Shown one piece after another: positions 7,849-15,446 of a stretch of DNA of 37,542 nt (position 1 is the stretch's first letter; each line of letters begins with the position of its first letter). The notes below the pieces were generated by a model that searched no databases, was not told the origin of the DNA, and saw only the letters and a list, made by a program, of their open reading frames with translations. Origin of the DNA: Blastocatellia bacterium (lineage in GTDB: Bacteria > Acidobacteriota > Blastocatellia > RBC074); contig JAEUQN010000057.1 of assembly GCA_016789725.1 (NCBI GenBank), forward strand, positions 1-37,542. The letters run 5' to 3'. Position numbers and translations under genes: made by a program.

Positions 7849-10206
7849 ATGAAGAGAACCAATCCCCTGCTCCCGCTCCTTTTCCTGACAGCCATTTCGG
7901 GCTGGCTAATCGTATCCGAAATCAATTCGCGTAAAGCTACCGCGCAAAATGTTCAGACCGACAATCCACAAGTGATCGAAGCGGGAGCGCGTCACTTCGC
8001 CGCGCATTGTGCCCACTGTCACGGCGCGGATGGCAAAGGTGGAGAGCGCGGCCCGGACATTATTTCCACCCAGCGGGCGCGGCGGCGAATGGCAAATGAA
8101 TTGACTGAGCTGATCCGTAATGGCATCCCCACGAATGGCATGCCTGCATTTCGGCTGCCTGAGCGAGACTTACAGGAATTGACGACGTTTCTGCGTTCCC
8201 GCTCTGCGCCAGCCGCTGAGAGTGCTGTACCAGGGAACGCTGCCGCTGGCGAGGCGTTCTTTTTCGGAAAGGGGAATTGCGCTGCTTGTCATATGGTACA
8301 AGGTCGCGGCGGACTGACGGGGCCTGATCTTTCAGAGCTTGGCCTGGAGCGAACACTCCCTGAAATAGAACAATCGCTGAGGACTCCCAACGCGAATATC
8401 CGAACAGGTTTCGGTGTCATTTCCTTACGTTTGCGCAATGGTCAACGACTGCGCGGCTTTGCCCGAAATGAAAGCAACTACGATTTGCAATTGCAGAGTC
8501 TGGACGGAACGTTTCACCTGTTGCGCAAAGACGAAATCGCCGAGTTGAATCGTGAGACCGCGTCGCTGATGCCGGAAGTGAAAGCGACCGAAGAAGAGAT
8601 GCGCAATCTTATTGCCTACTTGAGCCGCCTGTCTGGTGCTGTTCCTACCGCTTCATCGAATGGAAACCGAGATGGGATTTCCTTTGCCGAAATCGCCAAG
8701 CCTCGGCTCGGCGATTGGCCCACGTATCACGGCCTGCTCAGCGGCAATCGCCACAGTCCGCTTAACCAAATCAACGCCAGCAATGTCGCGCAACTCGCAC
8801 CGAAGTGGATGTTCTCTGTCCCGAACGCACGACGACTCGAAGGCACGCCAATTGTCGTAGACGGCGTGATGTACGTGACCGCCGCGAATCGAATGTACGC
8901 CCTGGACGCGCGCAGCGGACGGCAGCTTTGGCAATATCAACGTCCGCTGACCAGAGGCTTGGTTGGCGACGCCGCCAGCGCAATCAATCGCGGTGCAGCG
9001 GTACTCGGCGACAAAGTGTTTATGGTGACGGATCACGCGCATTTGATCGCGCTTCACCGCCTGACGGGGAAATTGCTTTGGGATGTTGAGATGGCCGATT
9101 ACCGCGAGCATTATGGCGCTACCTCTGCGCCGCTTGTAGTGAATGATCTGGTGATCTCCGGCATTTCCGGCGGCGATGAAGGCGTGGGTGGATTCCTCGC
9201 CGCGTACAAAGCTTCGACGGGCGAGCGCGTGTGGCGCTTCTGGACGATTCCTGCGCCCGGTGAGCCGTTATCCGAAACCTGGGTAGGCAACGCACTGCCA
9301 CACGGCTGCGGTGCAACCTGGCTCACGGGGACCTACGATCCGCAAGCCAATCTGCTGTACTGGACGACGGGCAATCCGTGCCCCGATTACAACGGCGACG
9401 AACGCAAGGGCGACAACCTCTACACTGATTCGGTGCTGGCGTTGGAACCCGCGACCGGCAAGCTGCGCTGGTATTATCAATTCACACCGCACGACCTGCA
9501 CGATTGGGACGCGCAGCAAACGCCCATGTTGATTGATGCCGAATTCAAAGGCCGTCAGCGACAATTGCTCGTGCAAGCCAATCGCAACGGATTCTTTTAT
9601 GTGCTGGATCGAATCACAGGCGAGTTGTTGCTGGCCAAACCCTTCGTCGAGCAACTGACCTGGGCCAGCGGCATCGGCACAGACGGGCGACCACAGCTTG
9701 TGAGTGGCGGCACGCCGACACCCGCAGGCGTGAAGACGTGTCCGGCAGTCGAGGGCGCGACGAATTGGATGTCCACCGCCTATAACCCGGAGACAAAACT
9801 CTTCTACGTGATGGCACTCGAAAAATGCGTCATCTACAGCAAATCGCCGGAAGCGTGGGAGCGCGGCAAATCGTTTTATGGCGGCGGCACGCGCGATGTT
9901 CCTGACGAAGCAGGGAAGAAATATCTGCGCGCGATTGACGTGCAGACCGGAAAGATCGTCTGGCAATCCCCGCAAATCGGCCCCGGCAATTCCTGGGGCG
10001 GCGTGCTGTCAACCGCTGGGGGCGTAGTCTTTTTTGGGGACGACAGCGGTGCCTTTGCCGCCGTGGATGCGAAAGCAGGCAAGCCGCTCTGGTATTTCCA
10101 CACGAACGAACTATGGAAAGCGTCCCCGATGACGTATCTGGCAGGCGACAAACAGTACGTGGCCGTAGCGGCGGGATCGAACATCTTGGCGTTCAGTTTG
10201 CCCTGA
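7849..10206 (+). CDS. Cytochrome c–PQQ beta-propeller dehydrogenase
   Basis: 785 residues with an N-terminal signal anchor (LLPLLFLTAISGWLIV). Residues 40-120 form a class I cytochrome c with CAHCH at 54-58 and a likely Met ligand in GMPAF. A second heme site, CAACH, is at 144-148, followed by a segment (residues ~165-230, RNGQRLRGFARNESNYDLQL) like that next to hemes in Pirellula-type heme-binding proteins. From ~285 to the end is a PQQ quinoprotein propeller: DWPTYHGLLSGNRHSPLNQIN, TPIVVDGVMYVTAANRMYALDARSGRQLW, HDLHDWDAQQTPMLID and GGVLSTAGGVVFFGDDSGAFAAVDAKAGKPLWYF. Quinoproteins of this type oxidise alcohols or sugars in the periplasm and pass electrons to their own hemes. The cytochrome-first domain order differs from classical quinohemoprotein alcohol dehydrogenases, where the cytochrome is C-terminal. 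Substrate unknown. Confidence 0.88.
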   Translation: MKRTNPLLPLLFLTAISGWLIVSEINSRKATAQNVQTDNPQVIEAGARHFAAHCAHCHGADGKGGERGPDIISTQRARRRMANELTELIRNGIPTNGMPAFRLPERDLQELTTFLRSRSAPAAESAVPGNAAAGEAFFFGKGNCAACHMVQGRGGLTGPDLSELGLERTLPEIEQSLRTPNANIRTGFGVISLRLRNGQRLRGFARNESNYDLQLQSLDGTFHLLRKDEIAELNRETASLMPEVKATEEEMRNLIAYLSRLSGAVPTASSNGNRDGISFAEIAKPRLGDWPTYHGLLSGNRHSPLNQINASNVAQLAPKWMFSVPNARRLEGTPIVVDGVMYVTAANRMYALDARSGRQLWQYQRPLTRGLVGDAASAINRGAAVLGDKVFMVTDHAHLIALHRLTGKLLWDVEMADYREHYGATSAPLVVNDLVISGISGGDEGVGGFLAAYKASTGERVWRFWTIPAPGEPLSETWVGNALPHGCGATWLTGTYDPQANLLYWTTGNPCPDYNGDERKGDNLYTDSVLALEPATGKLRWYYQFTPHDLHDWDAQQTPMLIDAEFKGRQRQLLVQANRNGFFYVLDRITGELLLAKPFVEQLTWASGIGTDGRPQLVSGGTPTPAGVKTCPAVEGATNWMSTAYNPETKLFYVMALEKCVIYSKSPEAWERGKSFYGGGTRDVPDEAGKKYLRAIDVQTGKIVWQSPQIGPGNSWGGVLSTAGGVVFFGDDSGAFAAVDAKAGKPLWYFHTNELWKASPMTYLAGDKQYVAVAAGSNILAFSLP

Positions 10207-10290
10207 GCTTATCAAAACAGCGATCAAGATTAGTAAGCTAAAAGGCGGATTGTTTTCCGTAAGTCATCTAAATTTTACTGATAATTCTAT

Positions 10291-11904
10291 ATGCATATTA
10301 AAAGCGTCCGAATAAAGTCCTATAAAAGGTTCACGGATTTGACGATTGATGATCTCCCTCCTACAACTCGCTTAGTAGTGCTGATAGGGCCAAATGGGTG
10401 TGGCAAATCGTCATTATTCGACGCCATAAAGACATGGCATCATTTCAATAATATAGGTGGGTGGGATGAGGATAAACTTTATCATTTGAAAGCGGGGTCT
10501 GGGACAAATGAACCAGAATTGCGCCAATCACTGAAAGTGGATTTTTGTGAGCCATTAAATGCGGAAGCTGAAAGTAGGAATAAGTATCTATATTTTAGGT
10601 CTGCTTATCGTAACCAAGCAGATTTTTCTACGAATTCTTTGCAAAGGATTAATTCAATATTTGATGCGCCTAAGATAAGAAGGCTAATTGATAATGATGT
10701 GATGGTTGACAATAATTATCTTAGATTAGTTTCAGCCACCGTTGAAGGCATATACAGTGGAGAACACGACACCTTAACCGTAAGGGACTTAAGAGATTTT
10801 TATATTGGCGAAATCCAGGAATCAATGAAACGGTTATTTGATGATCTAGTTCTTAAAGGGACTGGTGATCCGTTGGTGGAAGGTTCTTTCTACTTTGACA
10901 AAAATCTCAGCAAGGATTTTCACTACAAAAATCTCTCCGGCGGCGAAAAGGCAGCCTTTGACATTATCTTGGATTTAATAGTTAAGCGGAAAGCCTATGA
11001 TGACACGGTCTATTTCATAGATGAGCCGGAGGCGCATATGCATACCAAGCTTCAGTCTCGTCTTTTGGAGGAAATTATTCGTCTGATCCCGCAAAATTGT
11101 CAATTATGGATTGCTACCCATTCAATCGGAATGATGAGAAAAGCAAGAGATTTGTATCTAGCGTCGCCTAATGAAGTTGTTTTTCTTGATTTCCAAGGCC
11201 AGGACTTTGATAAGCCTATAAATTTGAAACCTGCAATAGTGAATCGTGAGCTTTGGGCGAAGACATTAAGTATTGCGCTTGACGATCTTGCTCATCTTAT
11301 TGCTCCAAAGAGAATCGTACTTTGTGAAGGACGCCCGCTTAGCTCACAAAATAATGCAAAGGCAGAGCTTGATGCAAAGTGTTACAGAATAATCTTTGAG
11401 AATGAATATCCAGATACGGATTTTTTATCTGTAGGAAATTCGTCTGATGTTCAAAGTGATAGGTTAGAGCTTGGCAAGGCTATTCAAACTTTAGTTTCTG
11501 GGACTTCTTTAATTAGAGTGATAGATCAGGATGATCGTAGCCCGGAGGAAATAGTAGAGCTTCAAAAGGAAGGGGTTCGGGTTTTGTCCAGACGACACCT
11601 TGAGTCGTATTTGATGGATGATGAGATTTTATCGCGACTTTGTGCCGAGGTTGGAAAGCCAGAAAAAGAACAGGAGCTACTTGTCGCAAAACAACAAGAG
11701 ATTCAAGCAAGCATCGCTCGCGGTAATCCCAGGGATGACATTAAATCTGCGGCTGGCAAGATTTATACAGAGGCAAAGAAGATTCTTGAATTACAAAAGT
11801 GTGGGAATACAGTGGATGCATTTAAGCGTGATACACTCGCCAAACTTGTTACCCCCAATACGAAGGTGTACACGGAGCTTAAAAAGGATATTTTTAATGA
11901 GTAA
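10291..11904 (+). CDS. AAA ATPase with Toprim/DUF4435-like C-terminus (candidate defence protein)
   Basis: 537 residues. SMC/OLD-type ATPase: MHIKSVRIKSYKRF start, Walker A GPNGCGKSS (33-41), signature LSGGE (215-219), Walker B VYFIDEPEAHMH (240-251) and H-loop ATHS (275-278). The C-terminal third resembles a Toprim-like/DUF4435 module: RIVLCEGRP (E346), FLSVGNSSDV, RVIDQDD (D412, D414) and SRRHLESYL (433-441). Proteins joining AAA_15-type ATPases with Toprim or DUF4435 include OLD nucleases, Gabija GajA and PARIS (AriA/AriB, also found as single-gene forms). A role in phage defence is therefore plausible but inferred. Base composition and codon use are clearly more AT-rich than on either side, and no partner gene is adjacent, suggesting acquisition as a single-gene island. 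The ATG is preceded by a GATAAT box ending 5 nt upstream and no Shine-Dalgarno sequence. Confidence 0.78.
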   Translation: MHIKSVRIKSYKRFTDLTIDDLPPTTRLVVLIGPNGCGKSSLFDAIKTWHHFNNIGGWDEDKLYHLKAGSGTNEPELRQSLKVDFCEPLNAEAESRNKYLYFRSAYRNQADFSTNSLQRINSIFDAPKIRRLIDNDVMVDNNYLRLVSATVEGIYSGEHDTLTVRDLRDFYIGEIQESMKRLFDDLVLKGTGDPLVEGSFYFDKNLSKDFHYKNLSGGEKAAFDIILDLIVKRKAYDDTVYFIDEPEAHMHTKLQSRLLEEIIRLIPQNCQLWIATHSIGMMRKARDLYLASPNEVVFLDFQGQDFDKPINLKPAIVNRELWAKTLSIALDDLAHLIAPKRIVLCEGRPLSSQNNAKAELDAKCYRIIFENEYPDTDFLSVGNSSDVQSDRLELGKAIQTLVSGTSLIRVIDQDDRSPEEIVELQKEGVRVLSRRHLESYLMDDEILSRLCAEVGKPEKEQELLVAKQQEIQASIARGNPRDDIKSAAGKIYTEAKKILELQKCGNTVDAFKRDTLAKLVTPNTKVYTELKKDIFNE

Positions 11905-11955
11905 TTTGAAAGTTAACCTTGCCTTAGCTATTCCTAAAATTAGCTAAAATCTTGA

Positions 11956-13038
11956 TTAATCCCCTGTTACCTCATGCAACAAATTGAAAAATCCTTTCTT
12001 CCGCTCCGTATTGATCCCCCAATTCACAGGCGGGCATTGATAGCCATCCTGATAATCGCTCTTGCCGGGATCGAAATATCCCCACGACGCATACGCGCCC
12101 AACGCTTTCAGCATATTGTTTGTCGGCTTATCAAAATCAAAATGATCGTCTTCGTTGAAGAGAATTGGCATCGGACGATAGGCGGGATCGCGGCGTGTGA
12201 GTTCGACCATTTCGGCGATGCGGTTGGGATTTGTGACGCCGTTGCCGTGCAGCAATACAAAATCCGAAGCGGCGATCACATTCGAGCTGGGGATGCTACC
12301 GCCATTGAAACTGGTGCCGACGAGGGAGCGATTGTTGACCGATTTCGCCAGTTTGATCAGTTCATGAATCCGGTCTTTTTTGATGATCGCGTGATCGTAG
12401 GCGCGGTTGTCGCATTCGTTGGCAATTTCGATCATCACATTGCGCCAGCCTTTTTGACGCAACCAATTCGTCGCATTCGCCACACCCCGTTTGACGGCTT
12501 CTTCGTCTCGTAGGCGTTGATCTTGCCCAAAATAAAAATATCCAAGAATCACAACCATTCCCAATTGATCGGCGCGGTTGATGATGCGTTCGAGGCGGCG
12601 CAAATACGCCGGATTCAGCGCACCATCGGCTTCAAAGGCGCTGTTGTACCAGGGCTGCGTGCGGGAATAGCCTTCGGGGCTGCCGCCTTGTAAATTCAGC
12701 GTGATGGCGAGCAGGCCGTGTCTGCGCCATTCGGGCATCGCGGCAATAAATTCGCGCGTGTTGCGGTCAGCGTCCCATTTGCCCGTGTCGGGGTACTTCC
12801 ATTTGCTTTGGGTTTCAGGATTGCGATCATCGTAAATGCCCTGCACCATCCGCGAATTCATCAGCAGGCCTTCGATCTTCAGGCCTTTGTAATTGCGGCC
12901 TTCGTACGTCGGGCGACCATTGATGAAAAAGCGGTCGCCTTGAATGGAGACGGTGGTTTTGACAGCGGCCAGGTTGGTTTGCGTGGACAGCGTGACAGCC
13001 GAGACGGTCACGAGAAAATCTCTGCGGTTGAGTTTCAT
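11956..13038 (-). CDS. Tat-exported clan GH-A-like glycoside hydrolase
   Basis: 360 residues from the ATG at 13038 (complement), preferred over a longer reading to 13119 because the protein then begins MKLNRRDFLVTVSAVTLS, a twin-arginine signal. A TIM-barrel cellulase-like layout is seen: AITLNLQGG, LERIINRADQLGMVVILGYFYFGQDQR, VMIEIANECDN with N207-E208 (the Asn-Glu acid/base pair of clan GH-A) and PILFNEDDHF with E296 as candidate nucleophile. These features suggest a retaining glycosidase near family GH5 or an unassigned relative; substrate unknown. It converges with the AAA ATPase gene (52 bp apart) and diverges from the RiPP-like cassette (240 bp between starts). No sugar transport or other carbohydrate gene adjoins it. 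Confidence 0.78.
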   Translation of the reverse strand: MKLNRRDFLVTVSAVTLSTQTNLAAVKTTVSIQGDRFFINGRPTYEGRNYKGLKIEGLLMNSRMVQGIYDDRNPETQSKWKYPDTGKWDADRNTREFIAAMPEWRRHGLLAITLNLQGGSPEGYSRTQPWYNSAFEADGALNPAYLRRLERIINRADQLGMVVILGYFYFGQDQRLRDEEAVKRGVANATNWLRQKGWRNVMIEIANECDNRAYDHAIIKKDRIHELIKLAKSVNNRSLVGTSFNGGSIPSSNVIAASDFVLLHGNGVTNPNRIAEMVELTRRDPAYRPMPILFNEDDHFDFDKPTNNMLKALGAYASWGYFDPGKSDYQDGYQCPPVNWGINTERKKGFFNLLHEVTGD

Positions 13039-13267
13039 GCGGTTGAGTCCTTTTCTAAACTGGATTTCGTCTCTAAAAATAATTTCCTCAGCATTACATT
13101 TTTTTTCATCGCACTTCAAGTTTTCGTCTTTGTTTTCAGCTTATGTGAATGAGAACCAAATCGCACCTTCTCAGCCAGAGCGGGGGCCGCTGCGTGGTGG
13201 CATCTTCAGTCTTTGATTCGCTCACGGAGAGACAGGTTAACGCAAATCAATTTGATCTTACTTCATT

Positions 13268-13273
13268 AAGGAG
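13268..13273 (+). promoter_or_regulatory. Strong Shine-Dalgarno (AAGGAG) for the CPNC small-protein gene
   Basis: AAGGAG lies 5 nt before the ATG at 13279. It is among the strongest ribosome binding sites in the window and fits high-level synthesis of a precursor peptide. Confidence 0.8.
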
Positions 13274-13278
13274 AACCT

Positions 13279-13680
13279 ATGGCAAACACTGAACTCAAAA
13301 CCGTTGCAAACGAAATCGCTGCTGATGAATCTGAAGGACGTCGCTCGTTTATGAAGGGCATCGTCGCAGGCTCCGTCGCGGCTGGCACCTTGGCCTCAAC
13401 CGTGGTGAATGCGGCACCGAAGCAATTCGCCGCCGCTCCAAGTGCTATCCAATTCGTGGCGAAAGCTCGCCCGGAAACCGCAAAAATCAAAGTCTCCTTC
13501 GACCAGATCAGACAGCCCAAGTTGTATGACCTCCAGAAATCGCTGGAAGATATTCTGCGTCGTACGGGCTGCCCGAACTGCGGTCTTGGCGGCATTGATA
13601 TTCTGTTGCGCCTGGATGAACTCATCAACCCGGCAGAACGCTTCATGGCGATTGCTGAAGGCGAAGTGCTGCAACGGTAA
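13279..13680 (+). CDS. Tat-leader small protein with CPNC motif; candidate RiPP precursor of an MNIO enzyme
   Basis: 133 residues. The leader is acidic up to residue 20, then GRRSFMKG (20-27) fits the twin-arginine consensus except for G in place of S/T, followed by a hydrophobic Ala/Val stretch to about residue 46 (VVNAAP, probable cleavage). The mature part has only two cysteines, C98 and C101, in TGCPNCGLGGIDILLRL, with an acidic end (LDELINPAERFMAIAEGE). The next gene is a DUF692/MNIO enzyme and the third a partner protein, the layout of methanobactin-like and bufferin loci, where Cys residues of a small precursor are oxidatively remodelled and often bind metal. The precursor role is inferred from this context. 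It could instead be an unmodified Cys metal-binding protein. A hairpin with a U-tract follows (13692-13757). Confidence 0.7.
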   Translation: MANTELKTVANEIAADESEGRRSFMKGIVAGSVAAGTLASTVVNAAPKQFAAAPSAIQFVAKARPETAKIKVSFDQIRQPKLYDLQKSLEDILRRTGCPNCGLGGIDILLRLDELINPAERFMAIAEGEVLQR

Positions 13681-13691
13681 TCACGCTGAAT

Positions 13692-13757
13692 GGGGAAAGG
13701 GAGGCAAAAACAAATAATTCATAAACATTAGGGCTTCTTCCTTTCCCCCTTTTTTTT
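13692..13757 (+). terminator. Intrinsic terminator or attenuator between precursor and MNIO gene
   Basis: GGGGAAAGG (13692-13700) pairs perfectly with CCTTTCCCC (13740-13748). The stem extends by four further pairs including wobbles (13701-13704 with 13736-13739) and is followed by C and eight T (13750-13757). It starts 11 bases after the precursor stop. Partial termination here would leave more precursor than enzyme mRNA. Confidence 0.65.
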
Positions 13758-13789
13758 CCATCGCACCTCTCATATTCAAATGTTGCGTT

Positions 13790-14719
13790 ATGAAGATGAA
13801 TCAACCTACACCGCTTGGCGTCGGCTTCACATGGCAGCCGGATTTGAAAACAGCGCTGGGGCCAGGCTGGGGTTTGCTCGATTTTCTGGAAATCAGCCCC
13901 GATGTTTTGTGTCGTGAGATGATCACAAATGGAACGCGGCACCTGGCCTATCAGCCCGACTTACTTCAGGCGGCACTGGGTTCAACTTCCGAGTTGCCGG
14001 TTGTGATTCACGGGCTGGGGTTGTCCATTGGCTCGACCACCGGATGGAGCGAAGAATATTTGCGCATTCTGGATGAGTTCGCACAGCATCAATCCTTTCG
14101 ATGGCACAGCGAACATCTGGCGTTTATGTTGACTACGATGCCGGACGGCACACCGTTGCACACGGGCATTCCGTTGCCGATGCCGTTTACGGATGAAGCC
14201 ATTGACCTGATCGCGCCGCGCGCCACCGCCTTGGGTGAGCGATACGGCGTGCCATTTTTATTGGAGAATCTGACTTACTATCTGCCCGGCTTGCCTGCTG
14301 AAAAAGGGCGCGATGAGATTGCATTTTTGAATGACCTGACAGCGCAATCGGGCTGTGGATTGCTGCTTGATCTGTACAACTTTTATTGCAATGCGGTGAA
14401 TTTTGGCTTTGATCCATTCGAGGCCTTGTCACGGCTGCGGATGGAAAGCGTCATCGAAATTCATCTGGCGGGCGGAGCGGCGCACGATGGCTTCCTCACC
14501 GACATTCATACGCGCGAAGTGCCAGAGCCGGTCTGGGAATTACTGGAATTTGTCGCGCCGCGTGCAGTGAATTTGGCGGGCATCGTTTATGAGGTGATGG
14601 AACCTGCGGTGCCGTTGCTCGGCGCAAAGCGATTAACGCAACAACTCGCCCGCGTGCGCCAGATTTGGGACACGCACTGTGCGCCATCACAACGAAGGAG
14701 CGCGTATGCCGTTAGCTGA
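13790..14719 (+). CDS. DUF692 multinuclear non-heme iron oxidase (MNIO, MbnB/TglH/BufB-like)
   Basis: 309 residues from the ATG at 13790; a second in-frame ATG at 13796 is equally possible, since neither has a clear Shine-Dalgarno sequence. TIM-barrel DUF692 protein with candidate iron ligands: VIHGLGLSIGS (H74), WHSEHLAF (H106, E108, H109), LLENLTYY (E159, N160), GLLLDLYNFYCNA (D194, N197), IEIHLAGG (H225), HDGFLTDIH (H232, D233, D238, H240) and a Glu in YEVMEP (E270). Family members (MbnB, TglH, ChrH, bufferin BufB) use two or three irons and O2 to alter cysteine or nearby residues of peptide substrates. The usual GVGLR(x)PH start reads GVGFTWQPD here, so the N-terminal His seen in many members is missing. 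It overlaps the partner gene by 14 nt, and the likely substrate is the small CPNC protein upstream. Confidence 0.88.
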   Translation: MKMNQPTPLGVGFTWQPDLKTALGPGWGLLDFLEISPDVLCREMITNGTRHLAYQPDLLQAALGSTSELPVVIHGLGLSIGSTTGWSEEYLRILDEFAQHQSFRWHSEHLAFMLTTMPDGTPLHTGIPLPMPFTDEAIDLIAPRATALGERYGVPFLLENLTYYLPGLPAEKGRDEIAFLNDLTAQSGCGLLLDLYNFYCNAVNFGFDPFEALSRLRMESVIEIHLAGGAAHDGFLTDIHTREVPEPVWELLEFVAPRAVNLAGIVYEVMEPAVPLLGAKRLTQQLARVRQIWDTHCAPSQRRSAYAVS

Positions 14720-15332
14720 TTTCCAAAGCGCAATAGGGACGATGATCGCAGTAGCGGCCACCGGAAATCCCCTCTCCGATGAAATACGCACATCGCTGGA
14801 TTCTCTTCAACTCACAGACACAGAAAAAGCGTGGGTACAAGCCATGCCACAGACACGCGGCTTCAACGTATCCTGCGCAATTCAACGATGGTGGCGCGAA
14901 ACGCGAATGCGCGATTTGGCGAAATTGACGATACAAACCTTGGGGCCGGAATGCGCCGACCAAATGATCGCCGCGTACTTGCAGCAGAATATTTGCACGT
15001 CCTTATTTTTTCTGCCGGAAACATTGGCGTTTTTAGGTTTTGTGGCCGAACGCAGCGATCACCCACATCATCACGCCATCGCACAATTTGAACGCGCCTT
15101 GTTGCAGGCACAGGAGGCAGCAAGGCAAATGGGTAACTCAAACCCAACCACAACGCTGATTGAATTTTACGCGCCACCCGAAGCAATCCTGGCAGCCGTG
15201 TTGCAAGGCGGGGCGTTACCAGAACCGACCGTCGAACCATTTTTCGTCCTGGTTTCCTCAGCTTTACCGCATCTCTGGCGACCCGTAGCGGCGGAAGATT
15301 TGCCTCACCAAACTCACGTTAAGACTGCCTAA
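14706..15332 (+). CDS. MNIO partner protein (MbnC/BufC-like role), function unknown
   Basis: 208 residues from the ATG at 14706, set by AAGGAG at 14695-14700 five nt upstream. The gene overlaps the MNIO stop by 14 nt, so both proteins are probably made together. Visible features are an N-terminal helical part (PLADFQSAIGTMIAVAA), QRWWRETRMRDLAKLTIQTLG (60-80), FFLPETLAFLGFVAERSDHPHHHAIAQFERALLQAQEA (101-138) and a C-terminal FYAPPEAILAAVLQGG and LPHLWRP. The PHHHAIAQFERAL stretch resembles the region of DUF2063/MbnC-type partners that bind the precursor leader and the MNIO enzyme. The identification therefore rests mainly on position and general pattern, and I cannot assign a Pfam family with confidence. 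A stand-alone RRE domain is an alternative but is not evident. Confidence 0.65.
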   Translation: MPLADFQSAIGTMIAVAATGNPLSDEIRTSLDSLQLTDTEKAWVQAMPQTRGFNVSCAIQRWWRETRMRDLAKLTIQTLGPECADQMIAAYLQQNICTSLFFLPETLAFLGFVAERSDHPHHHAIAQFERALLQAQEAARQMGNSNPTTTLIEFYAPPEAILAAVLQGGALPEPTVEPFFVLVSSALPHLWRPVAAEDLPHQTHVKTA

Positions 15333-15446
15333 AATCATAATCATTCCCGGCCTTTTCATTGATTCAGGATTTGAGTCATGCCACTCTATGACTGCGATCA
15401 CGCAATGCAATTTGCACTGCCGACAAACACAGATTCCTGAACCAAT

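Noticed and set aside
10207..10290. AGCTTA/TAAGCT stem after the PQQ dehydrogenase as a terminator
   Set aside because: Only six pairs with a 22-nt loop and no U-tract; too weak to annotate.
15333..15446. Metallophosphoesterase as fourth gene of the MNIO cassette
   Set aside because: A gap of 114 bp without coupling and a distinct signal-peptide enzyme unrelated to known MNIO loci; no evidence for shared transcription.
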